This document shows, piece by piece, positions 1-5,364 of a stretch of 8,092 nucleotides of DNA. Below the pieces are notes generated by a model. The model worked only from the letters and a program-made list of their open reading frames with translations. It searched no databases and was not told the DNA's origin. This DNA comes from Pseudomonadota bacterium. GTDB taxonomy: Bacteria; Pseudomonadota; Alphaproteobacteria; Acetobacterales; Acetobacteraceae. Position 1 is the first letter of the stretch. Each line of letters starts with the position of its first letter. The stretch spans positions 1 to 8,092 of the forward strand of contig JAJZHU010000097.1 of the NCBI GenBank assembly GCA_021798375.1. The letters run 5' to 3'. A program made the translations under genes and the position numbers.

Positions 1-412
1 GCAAGCAGGCCGAAAGCAATCCTTCGCCCTCGATCTCGCAACGCGCTCCCGATAGATCGAGATAACGCACCCGCACCTGGCGGGGCCGCACCACATCGGC
101 ATATTGGCCGGGAATGGAAAGACAGCCCTCCTCGCGCACCGCGGTTTCCACTGATTGCGCCACGATTTCCGGGTTGATCAACACCAACGGCTGGCGCCGA
201 TCATTGGCTTGCAGATCCATCACGAACATCCGCAATCCATGCCCCACCTGCGGTGCCGCCAGCCCGATGCCGGGGGCGGCATACATGGCGGCCAGCATTC
301 TGGCCGACAGATTGCCGATGGTGTCGTCGTTGCTTGCCACCGGCCGGGCTTTGGCCCGCAGCGCCGGATGAGGAGCGATCAGAATGGGGATGAGGTCCAG
401 GGTATCGGTCAT
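1..412 (-). CDS. def: Peptide deformylase, N-terminal part (C-terminus off the left edge)
   Basis: Removes the formyl group from the initiator methionine of new proteins in the cytosol; a metal-dependent hydrolase. Reading minus from the ATG at 412-410 gives about 137 residues with no stop before the edge. Two of the three family motifs are present: GIGLAAPQVG (residues 48-57) and EEGCLSIPG (residues 94-102), where Cys97 would be a metal ligand. The third, the HExxH-type metal-binding helix (usually QHEIDHLDG-like), would follow almost immediately after the last visible residues, so the truncation is due to the window. The pattern is that of type I, bacterial housekeeping deformylases. No strong Shine-Dalgarno is visible upstream of the start. 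The gene is GC-rich, unlike its upstream neighbour tcmP, and in many bacteria it precedes fmt, which would lie outside the window. Identity is secure from the motifs. Confidence 0.96.
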   Translation of the reverse strand, partial: MTDTLDLIPILIAPHPALRAKARPVASNDDTIGNLSARMLAAMYAAPGIGLAAPQVGHGLRMFVMDLQANDRRQPLVLINPEIVAQSVETAVREEGCLSIPGQYADVVRPRQVRVRYLDLSGARCEIEGEGLLSACL

Positions 413-466
413 AATGAGCGATTTAGAACAGATTACGGGGGGAATGCTAGGGGTTTGCGTTGTAGG

Positions 467-488
467 CCACCAGAGATAGCTCTGGCGG
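467..488 (-). terminator. Hairpin just downstream of tcmP (weak terminator candidate)
   Basis: The arms CCAGAG (470-475) and CTCTGG (480-485) are a perfect 6-bp inverted repeat around an ATAG loop. One mismatch and two more C-G pairs extend it to 467-488. It begins 4 bp beyond the tcmP stop codon, a natural place for a 3'-end hairpin. There is no U-tract after it on the minus strand, so intrinsic termination is doubtful. It may only stabilise the 3' end. Confidence 0.3.
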
Positions 489-491
489 ATG

Positions 492-1649
492 TTATTCTTT
501 ATCGCGCCAAAAGATCTTACAGTCGTCGCGGGGAACCCTTGCTCTTGGGGGCATCCCCTCAATTATGAGAGAACCGCATTTTTGTCCGTCCAACACCAAC
601 CTATTTACATCGGGTTGGGTCACCTCAAATTTTTCCAATAAAATATCGGTTATTTCCCAAAATAGGATGAATCTTCTGCTTTGAAGTAATTGTTTGAGAT
701 GTTTTTTGGCAAAGGTGATTTGTTCTGTGTGGTGTTTCTCATCATCGTTTGAATGATCAAGTCCAGCCTTGTGCAAAAAATCCGGCTGGCCGGTTCTTGA
801 CTCTCTTGTTTGCCCCTTCGTTGCGTGTCGAAGCTCATTCTGTTCATGTAGGGTTTTGCGTTGCACACCCCTAAACTCTATTAGGCCTTTTCGATTGCGA
901 GTTCCATAATACAAGAAAAAATGGGTCGCATCGACCGTTGGCTTAAGAATTTCTAACTTGGGCACGTATTTATAATTACCTGAAATCTTTAATCGATACT
1001 GGAAAAGCTCAAGCACCGCTTTGTCGAAACTAAGCTCCTTGTTGAGCTTATTTTGCCAGTCTTTTCCGAGCGGGAGATCATAGGATTTACGAATTTTTTC
1101 GTCAGGATGGTCTGGAAATCTACGGATAAAGCTATACATAAAATTATATATAACTTCGTTTGACGGGCGCTTCAGAAAAGAGGAGATTGCATCGAGATCA
1201 ACGCTCCACCCAGTAGGATCGACAAATGTTAAAACAAAGGTTGATGATGAATTTCCAATCAAATTTGAAATATTAGTAATATTTTCTTCAAATTCTCCCT
1301 TTAATGTATCGATTTTGATATCTTTAATTTCTTTGACGGATTTTTCTAGTTCACTATATCGTTCGCTTTTTTCAACAAATATAGCGCGCATTGTGATCTG
1401 ACGACCCTTTGCGGTAAGCGCTTCCTTTACTTTCCGCAGTTTCGCAATTGCTCGTAGAAAAGATGTGTATTTATAATCCTGTTCGTTAAGTTGCCAGGGG
1501 CCTGCGAATCCATCGACGAAAACAAATTCATTATATAACGAATTGGGAGATGCCAATGTATCCCACAATACTCGCTCCAAATAATTTTCTAGAAAATAAT
1601 GCTTTACCCAGCTTTGTTCGTGCCCTTTATAAGCGTTTGGCAAAATCAT
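492..1649 (-). CDS. tcmP: Three-Cys-motif partner protein TcmP, methyltransferase-like
   Basis: A 385-residue protein that I recognise as TcmP, the family usually encoded beside a DUF5131/Gp37-Gp68 three-Cys protein, as here. Its biochemical role is not established to my knowledge. An N-terminal helix (about residues 10-30, HEQSWVKHYFLENYLERV) leads into FVDGFAGPW (44-52), resembling SAM-binding motif I. FVEKS (91-95) is placed like the acidic motif II, and FVDPTGW (142-148) resembles the DPxG/DPPY catalytic-loop motif IV. This order suggests a Rossmann-fold SAM-dependent methyltransferase, possibly acting on nucleic acid; that is inference. The C-terminal third (about 270-385) is charged and helical. 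The start ATG at 1649 follows an A/G-rich stretch (AAAGAAAAAAAG) that may be a weak ribosome site. The gene lies 23 bp behind DUF5131 on the same strand, so the two are probably cotranscribed. Base composition is strikingly A/T-rich (positions 1261-1320 are 20% GC), a strong sign of transfer. Confidence 0.82.
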   Translation of the reverse strand: MILPNAYKGHEQSWVKHYFLENYLERVLWDTLASPNSLYNEFVFVDGFAGPWQLNEQDYKYTSFLRAIAKLRKVKEALTAKGRQITMRAIFVEKSERYSELEKSVKEIKDIKIDTLKGEFEENITNISNLIGNSSSTFVLTFVDPTGWSVDLDAISSFLKRPSNEVIYNFMYSFIRRFPDHPDEKIRKSYDLPLGKDWQNKLNKELSFDKAVLELFQYRLKISGNYKYVPKLEILKPTVDATHFFLYYGTRNRKGLIEFRGVQRKTLHEQNELRHATKGQTRESRTGQPDFLHKAGLDHSNDDEKHHTEQITFAKKHLKQLLQSRRFILFWEITDILLEKFEVTQPDVNRLVLDGQKCGSLIIEGMPPRARVPRDDCKIFWRDKE

Positions 1650-1672
1650 CTTTTTTTCTTTGCAAATACATT

Positions 1673-2407
1673 TTACTCGGCAGCCCAGTTCAGGCTGGGC
1701 ATTTCATCCCACACTTTACCGTCAATAGTACGCCCTCCGGACTTTGGTCGCAAGCCGCCCCATTGCTTAAAAAAGAACGCAGTGCCAAATTTCTTGCATT
1801 GATCGCGAATTTCTCGAACCCACTCTGGTTGCATGGGCCTCGAACGGGGACCGCTCTCGCCGCCGACTATGACCCAATGGATTCCGTTTAGATCTAGCTT
1901 GCCAATGGGGCCAATCAACGGTTCAATCGACAAAAACCGGATCGATGCAGATGAATCGCGTAAATGATCGATGCGAGACTTGCGTTTCCCGTCTTCAACC
2001 GAGACTCCTAGCCAAATATGCGGTGGCGCGGAGTGTTTGTAACGCCGGTTGATGTAGTCTCGCATACGCGAACTACGTTTGGTGAGAACCTGAAAGGTGT
2101 GCCAATCAGCGGATTCCATCACCTGGAATACCTGATCGATGTATTCGGGTGGAACGTCTTTGTGGAACAGATCGCTCATCGAATTCACAAAAATCATCCT
2201 TGAACGCCGCCACGTAAGTGGTTGCGTCAGGCGATTCGGGCGTAGAGTAAGATCGAAGCCGCGTTCAAATGGGTGGCCAGCAGTGCCTCGAAAGCGCTCT
2301 GAAAACCGTTCTGCATAGCAGTTTTCGCAACCTGGGCTGATCTTGGTACACCCTGTAACCGGGTTCCAAGTCGCATCTGTCCATTCGATTGCTGTTTGAT
2401 CGCCCAT
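1673..2407 (-). CDS. DUF5131 family protein (phage Gp37/Gp68-like, three-Cys motif)
   Basis: About 244 residues. The N-terminus QTAIEWTDATWNPVTGC and the cysteine cluster CX6CX2C (Cys20, Cys27, Cys30 from the ATG) are the family signature, as are the later WVIVGGESG and FFFKQWGG segments. The cluster sits like the [4Fe-4S] site of radical-SAM enzymes, and a distant relation to spore photoproduct lyase-type proteins is often suspected. However, the spacing is not the canonical CX3CX2C, so cluster chemistry is inference. Members occur in phages and mobile regions. Function is unknown. I chose ATG 2407 because relatives usually begin a few residues before xIEWT; a GTG at 2416 in the same frame would add three residues. 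Neither start has a clear Shine-Dalgarno. Composition is intermediate (1921-1980 is 45% GC), below the flanking core genes but above tcmP, which follows 23 bp downstream as its usual partner. Confidence 0.88.
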   Translation of the reverse strand: MGDQTAIEWTDATWNPVTGCTKISPGCENCYAERFSERFRGTAGHPFERGFDLTLRPNRLTQPLTWRRSRMIFVNSMSDLFHKDVPPEYIDQVFQVMESADWHTFQVLTKRSSRMRDYINRRYKHSAPPHIWLGVSVEDGKRKSRIDHLRDSSASIRFLSIEPLIGPIGKLDLNGIHWVIVGGESGPRSRPMQPEWVREIRDQCKKFGTAFFFKQWGGLRPKSGGRTIDGKVWDEMPSLNWAAE

Positions 2408-2436
2408 CTTCGTCACCGAACAAATCGTGAATCTAT

Positions 2437-2442
2437 TCTATA
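2437..2442 (-). promoter_or_regulatory. Possible -10 box for the DUF5131-tcmP cassette
   Basis: On the minus strand TATAGA lies here. It would place a transcript start near 2430, giving a leader of about 22 nt before ATG 2407. No -35 hexamer lies at the right distance: the TTGACT further upstream is about 23 bp away, too far for a sigma-70 spacer. This is therefore only a candidate. Confidence 0.2.
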
Positions 2443-2517
2443 GGCGTGGAAATGGCTTCGCATCCAGTCAAAAATTGACGGCGAACGATTTTGGAATAGC
2501 GTAAATGACATCCCCCC

Positions 2518-2548
2518 TTGCATCCGATCCCATCTTCGCCAACATAAT
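2518..2548 (+). promoter_or_regulatory. Candidate promoter for the hsp20 operon
   Basis: TTGCAT (2518-2523) and CATAAT (2543-2548) are separated by 19 bp. The preceding C gives CTTGCA, similar to the CTTG core of heat-shock sigma-32 -35 boxes. A start about 7 bp after the -10 box would fall near 2555, exactly where the first leader hairpin begins. Spacing and -10 sequence do not distinguish sigma-70 from RpoH, and the match is modest. Confidence 0.3.
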
Positions 2549-2553
2549 AGTCT

Positions 2554-2608
2554 GACCGGTGCCAATCGTGGGCCGGTTTACTGCTTCGCTCCCAGGAGGA
2601 GGCCCAAT
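2554..2608 (+). promoter_or_regulatory. ROSE-like RNA thermometer in the hsp20 leader
   Basis: Two consecutive hairpins can form in the roughly 55-nt leader. The first pairs GACCGG (2554-2559) with CCGGTT (2573-2578), with a few more pairs inside the loop. The second folds 2581-2587 (CTGCTTC) onto 2595-2601 (GGAGGAG), covering the strong Shine-Dalgarno AGGAGG. It has a G-G opposition (2583/2599) inside the TGCT/AGGA pairing, which is the hallmark of ROSE elements controlling alphaproteobacterial small heat-shock genes. Competing pairings, CTCC (2589-2592) with GGAG (2598-2601) and GGGCC (2570-2574) with GGCCC (2601-2605), also hide the ribosome site. The expected effect is translation blocked at low temperature and opened on heating. 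Visible: the complementarity and the location. Inferred: thermosensing. Confidence 0.5.
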
Positions 2609-3130
2609 ATGACCGCACGCGTTTTTGCCTCGCCGCTGTTTCTTGGCTTCGATCATCTGGAACAGATGCTCGAACGCGCCGCCAAAACTTCATCGGAAGG
2701 TTATCCGCCTTATAATATCGAGCAAATCAGCCCGTCTGTGCTGCGCATTACCCTGGCTGTTGCCGGATTCACCATGGATGATCTGCAGATCACCCAGGAG
2801 GACAATCAATTGGTGATCCGTGGCCGCCAAACCGACGACGGCGCCGACCGGGTTTTTTTGCATCGCGGCATCGCGGCCCGGCAATTTCAGCGCGCGTTCG
2901 TGATGGCGGAAAACATTGAAGTTCGCGGCGCTTGGTTGGATAATGGCTTGCTGCACATTGAATTATCTCGTCCGCAACCCGAGCCGCGGGTGAGATCCAT
3001 CCCGATAACACGTCATGTTGCGACAGCTTCGATCAACGGCGGCGTGCGCGTGGTGGACGGTAATCTTTCACGCGATCCCAGTCTTTCACGCGATCCCAGT
3101 CTTTCACGCGATCAAGGAGGCACAAAATGA
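2609..3130 (+). CDS. Small heat-shock protein, Hsp20/alpha-crystallin family (IbpA-like)
   Basis: ATP-independent cytosolic chaperone that holds unfolding proteins for refolding by DnaK/ClpB. The 173-residue product has a short N-terminal arm (FLGFDHLEQMLERA, 11-24) typical of proteobacterial class A sHsps. An alpha-crystallin domain follows (about 34-122), with YNIEQ, LAVAGF, LVIRGR and GLLHIEL. The IPI oligomerisation motif (131-133) comes after it. A strong AGGAGG site lies 6 nt before the ATG and may be sequestered by the leader RNA. The tail after IPI is unusually long (about 40 residues) and ends in near-perfect LSRDPS hexapeptides (153-168) encoded by an 18-bp tandem repeat, not a usual family feature. 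The stop overlaps the start of the DUF1150 gene (ATGA, 3127-3130). Family assignment is certain; which cellular sHsp paralogue it is cannot be told. Confidence 0.96.
   Translation: MTARVFASPLFLGFDHLEQMLERAAKTSSEGYPPYNIEQISPSVLRITLAVAGFTMDDLQITQEDNQLVIRGRQTDDGADRVFLHRGIAARQFQRAFVMAENIEVRGAWLDNGLLHIELSRPQPEPRVRSIPITRHVATASINGGVRVVDGNLSRDPSLSRDPSLSRDQGGTK
3064..3113 (+). repeat. 18-bp tandem repeat, 2.8 copies, in the hsp20 3' end
   Basis: The unit TCTTTCACGCGATCCCAG occurs at 3064-3081 and 3082-3099, with a 14-base third copy at 3100-3113. It encodes LSRDPS repeats in frame. The copies seen are identical, which suggests recent slippage. The third copy runs straight into AAGGAGG (3114-3120), the ribosome site of the next gene. 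Confidence 0.95.
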
Positions 3131-3369
3131 ACACCCCACTTCGCGAAACACCGCCGAAAATGGTGATTGATGTTCACCATATCACCGCTCAACAGCTGCA
3201 AATGCTGGGGATGAGCCAGATGGCTTATATCAAGCCGGTCAAGACTCAGGATGGTGTGGCCTATGCCATCCACGCCGCCGACGGCACGCCGATGGCGCTT
3301 GCCACCGACCCCAACAGCGCGATCGAGGCGATCCACGAACATCAAATGGCTGCGGCTCTGGTTCACTGA
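3127..3369 (+). CDS. DUF1150 family protein
   Basis: An 80-residue soluble protein matching DUF1150, a small alphaproteobacterial family commonly encoded right after Hsp20 genes; its function is unknown. Recognisable parts are the central MAYIKPV (33-39), the DGVAYAIHAADGTPMA segment (42-57) and the C-terminal AIEAIHEHQMAAALVH. The central strands suggest a small alpha/beta fold. The start overlaps the hsp20 stop by 4 bp and is preceded by a perfect AAGGAGG at 3114-3120, so expression is both coupled and independently strong. Context suggests a role in stress or as an accessory to the chaperone, but nothing in the sequence shows this. The copper-chaperone gene starts only 4 bp after its stop. 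Confidence 0.92.
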   Translation: MNTPLRETPPKMVIDVHHITAQQLQMLGMSQMAYIKPVKTQDGVAYAIHAADGTPMALATDPNSAIEAIHEHQMAAALVH

Positions 3370-3373
3370 ATCT

Positions 3374-3808
3374 ATGAAAAAGCTTGTTCTGGCACTGCTT
3401 TGCGTTGCACTCGCCGCCCCTGCGTGGGCGGCGAGCGTTACTGTGACGGGAGCATTTGCCCGCGCCACCGCCCCCGGCGCCGATACCGGCGCGGTGTATC
3501 TTGGTTTGCAAAGCGACCTGCCTGACACGTTGACCGGCGTCGCCTCCGGCGTGGCATCCGGCGCCATGCTGCATCAAACCACCATGCAGGGCATGGTGAT
3601 GAGCATGGATATGCTCGACCACATCGATCTGCCTGCCGGTCAAGAAGTAACCCTGGCCCCCGGCGGCAGGCACATCATGCTGGAAGGGCTGAAACAACCC
3701 TTGGTCAAAGGCAGCCACATCCCGTTGCATCTGACTTTCGCTCACGCCGCGCCGATGGATATTCTGGTGCCCGTCGCCGGTCTGGCCGCCACCGCGCCCA
3801 ATGAATAG
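3374..3808 (+). CDS. Periplasmic copper chaperone PCu(A)C
   Basis: Binds Cu(I) in the periplasm and passes it to cytochrome c oxidase, usually together with a SCO protein. The 144-residue product begins with a signal peptide: MKK, a hydrophobic core to about residue 15, and a likely signal-peptidase site after AWA (about 17-19). It contains the complete metal motif HX10MX21HXM: His67, Met78, His100 and Met102, with exact spacing. Extra methionines between the first two ligands (MQGMVMSMDM) make the site very Met-rich. I chose ATG 3374 over upstream in-frame starts because it gives a clean signal peptide. It lacks a clear Shine-Dalgarno and lies 4 bp after the DUF1150 stop, so it probably relies on translational coupling. 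The SCO gene follows after a 70-bp gap containing an inverted repeat. Confidence 0.95.
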   Translation: MKKLVLALLCVALAAPAWAASVTVTGAFARATAPGADTGAVYLGLQSDLPDTLTGVASGVASGAMLHQTTMQGMVMSMDMLDHIDLPAGQEVTLAPGGRHIMLEGLKQPLVKGSHIPLHLTFAHAAPMDILVPVAGLAATAPNE

Positions 3809-3814
3809 AGCAAT

Positions 3815-3844
3815 ATGCCATCACTTGCTATCACTTGATGGCAT
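3815..3844 (+). repeat. Perfect 9-bp inverted repeat between the PCuAC and SCO genes
   Basis: ATGCCATCA (3815-3823) and TGATGGCAT (3836-3844) are perfect reverse complements around a 12-base centre. The centre contributes to a direct repeat: ATCACTTG occurs at 3820-3827 and 3830-3837. It starts 6 bp after the PCuAC stop. No U-tract follows, so it is not a normal terminator. It could be an operator, an attenuating hairpin or an mRNA processing or stability element. Confidence 0.8.
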
Positions 3845-3878
3845 GAAATTGCGCGCTAAAACAAAGAGTTAGAGCCTG

Positions 3879-4511
3879 ATGACACAGATAATTCGAGCGA
3901 AACCAAAGTCATCAGGCTCCAAACTGGTGCGCCGGCTTGGTTTCGGCCTTGGCGTGTTGGCGTTGCTGGGCCTGGGCCTTGGCATCACCACGATGCTCAC
4001 CAAAGTATGGACCAGTCCCCAGGCTTCCATTTCGGTCGGCGGGCCGTTCTCGCTGATCGATGAAAACGGCCATCCCATCACCGATCGGGATTTTCGCGGC
4101 AAATGGATGCTGGTCTATTTCGGCTATACCCACTGCCCCGATGCCTGTCCCACCGCGTTGAGCCATATCGCCAATGCGCTCGATCAACTGGGGCCTGCCG
4201 CCGCCGCCAAGATCGCGCCCATTTTCATCACGGTCGATCCCGCCCGCGATACGCCGCAAGTCATGCGCGAATATGTTGCCGCGTTTGGCCCCGGTATTCG
4301 CGGTCTTTCCGGCGGCGCCGCCCAAATCGCCGCCGCGGAGACGCAATATCGCGTCTATGCCGCCAAGCATCCGGAAAAAGATGGCGGATATTCGATGGAT
4401 CATAGTTCGATCGTTTATGTGATGAACCCGGATGGGGAATTTGTGGCGAGCTTTACCCACGAAACCACCGTAGCGGCGATGGTGGCGAAGTTGCGGGCGC
4501 TGGGGGCTTAG
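3879..4511 (+). CDS. sco1: SCO1/SenC family copper metallochaperone
   Basis: Membrane-anchored thioredoxin-fold protein that delivers copper to, and reduces, the CuA site of cytochrome c oxidase. The product is 210 residues. A basic N-terminus (RAKPKSSGSKLVRR) precedes one membrane segment (about 20-41), leaving the domain in the periplasm. The copper ligands are present: CPDAC (Cys86, Cys90) and the distal histidine in YSMDHSSIVYV (His175). FGYTHCPDACP and ITVDPARDTP (117-126) are classic family blocks. The ATG at 3879 has only a weak purine stretch upstream. The 70-bp gap after PCuAC, with its inverted repeat, leaves open whether it is cotranscribed with the hsp20 group or has its own promoter. 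A strong hairpin follows the stop by about 25 bp. Identity is certain. Confidence 0.96.
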   Translation: MTQIIRAKPKSSGSKLVRRLGFGLGVLALLGLGLGITTMLTKVWTSPQASISVGGPFSLIDENGHPITDRDFRGKWMLVYFGYTHCPDACPTALSHIANALDQLGPAAAAKIAPIFITVDPARDTPQVMREYVAAFGPGIRGLSGGAAQIAAAETQYRVYAAKHPEKDGGYSMDHSSIVYVMNPDGEFVASFTHETTVAAMVAKLRALGA

Positions 4512-4515
4512 TTTC

Positions 4516-5361
4516 TTAATTAACAAAAGTTTTTTGCTTCTTTTTTTCAAAAAAGAAGTTTCTTCTCTCTCTCACCATCATCGCCACCACCACCGCCATC
4601 CCCAGCATCAACACCCAAACCGCCGGACGCGGTGCATAGCCCCAGCGCAGATTGGCCATCAGAATGCGCGGCACGTTGGCATGGGTGGTCAGTGCGAACC
4701 ACAGGCCCTCCAGGCCGGCGGTGGCAAGCCCGATCGCCACGGCGTAGCCGGCCAGAAACCAGGATTTCCCCCGCCATGCCCGTGGGCACAGCCGCCAGGC
4801 CAGCAGCCAGAGCAAAATTCCCATCTGGAGGGTGGCGTGCGGCGAAGTGATTTTGCCCTGCATCATGAAATGCAACGCGCCCGCGGCGGCGGCGGCATAG
4901 ATCAGGGCGTGCTGCCGCCGCCACCAGACGCCCATGCGCGCGATCATTGCGTCGGTCGAGGTGGCCGCCAGCGATGCAAAGACGAGCCAGGCGACGAGGC
5001 CGATGGTCATATAGCTGTGCTTTATGATCTCCGAGGCGACAAATCCCAGACGCCCGTTTTGCAGCGCGATGTAAAACGCGACATGCGCCACCAGATAGCA
5101 AAACCCGGCGAGCCCCAACATGCGGCGGATGATGAACAGCCGGGGGGCGCGGAAGATTTCGCGGAACGGGGTGACGGCTAAGCTTGCCAGAATGAAACGC
5201 AACGCCCAGTCGCCGCAGGCGTGATTGAGGAAATTGAGGCTGCGTGGCCCGGTCGCGCCCGTGGCCCATTGCGCTCCAAGCAGGATCGCCGGTGCGCAAC
5301 ACACCGCCAGACACAACGCTTTCGTGCGCGAAAAACGTCCGGCGCGGTCATGCCACCACAT
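4516..5361 (-). CDS. msrQ: MsrQ-like haem-binding membrane protein (YedZ, ferric-reductase-type TM domain)
   Basis: MsrQ passes quinone-derived electrons through haem to the periplasmic methionine-sulfoxide reductase MsrP. The 281-residue product has about six to eight membrane segments. Family blocks seen are LNHACGDWAL (45-54), LAVTPFR (61-67), YLVAHVAFY (89-97), KHSYMTIGLVAWL (114-126), TSTDAMIARMG (134-144) and WWRRQHALIY (146-155). Probable haem-ligand histidines are His93, His151 and His164. It is longer than the E. coli protein (about 211 residues), with roughly 70 more C-terminal residues containing two more hydrophobic segments (about 202-224 and 247-264). The last 13 residues (FFFEKKKQKTFVN) are encoded by the intergenic hairpin, so the natural C-terminus may be fortuitous. 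No msrP lies in the window. Start ATG 5361 has a GAAAGG site upstream and lies 3 bp after the preceding stop. A different redox partner is possible. Confidence 0.82.
   Translation of the reverse strand: MWWHDRAGRFSRTKALCLAVCCAPAILLGAQWATGATGPRSLNFLNHACGDWALRFILASLAVTPFREIFRAPRLFIIRRMLGLAGFCYLVAHVAFYIALQNGRLGFVASEIIKHSYMTIGLVAWLVFASLAATSTDAMIARMGVWWRRQHALIYAAAAAGALHFMMQGKITSPHATLQMGILLWLLAWRLCPRAWRGKSWFLAGYAVAIGLATAGLEGLWFALTTHANVPRILMANLRWGYAPRPAVWVLMLGMAVVVAMMVRERRNFFFEKKKQKTFVN
4524..4565 (+). terminator. Pyrimidine/purine hairpin element at the sco1-msrQ convergence
   Basis: CTTCTTTTTT (4537-4546) and AAAAAAGAAG (4549-4558) are a perfect 10-bp inverted repeat with almost no loop, followed on the plus strand by T-rich TTTCTTC. 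This suits termination of sco1. Flanking palindromes are CAAAA/TTTTG (4524-4528 and 4532-4536) and GAAG/CTTC (4555-4558 and 4562-4565). The stem has only a few G-C pairs. On the minus strand it lies inside the msrQ reading frame, with no U-tract directly behind the stem, so bidirectional action is doubtful. The sequence resembles a repeated intergenic element I associate with Acetobacteraceae. Confidence 0.6.
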
Positions 5362-5364
5362 CGA

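Noticed and set aside
114..568. Plus-strand frames of 85 and 137 codons across the deformylase region
   Set aside because: They are opposite a deformylase frame with clear GIGLAAPQVG and EEGCLSIPG motifs and have no motifs of their own.
2472..2503. TTGACG on the plus strand as a second hsp20 promoter -35
   Set aside because: The hexamer at the proper spacing (AGCGTA or TAGCGT) is a poor -10 box, and it would add about 50 nt upstream of the leader hairpins.
2433..2693. An 86-codon minus-strand frame overlapping the hsp20 start
   Set aside because: No recognisable motif, no ribosome site, overlaps the strongly supported Hsp20 N-terminus, and its cysteines are not in a meaningful pattern.
3064..3113. 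Tandem repeat considered as a CRISPR-like array
   Set aside because: Units are 18 bp, directly adjacent with no spacers, and in frame within hsp20.
3251..3373. Upstream in-frame extension of the PCuAC gene by 41 codons
   Set aside because: It would overlap DUF1150 in another frame and bury the signal peptide; ATG 3374 gives a normal signal sequence.
3912..4550. A 212-codon minus-strand frame opposite sco1
   Set aside because: Antisense to a gene with intact CPDAC and distal histidine; composition is that of a GC-rich shadow.
4534..5181. A 215-codon plus-strand open frame rich in His, Pro and Arg, starting in the hairpin
   Set aside because: Antisense shadow of the msrQ-like gene; the HHRHHHRHPQHQHP run reflects reversed codons of hydrophobic residues, and there is no plausible ribosome site.
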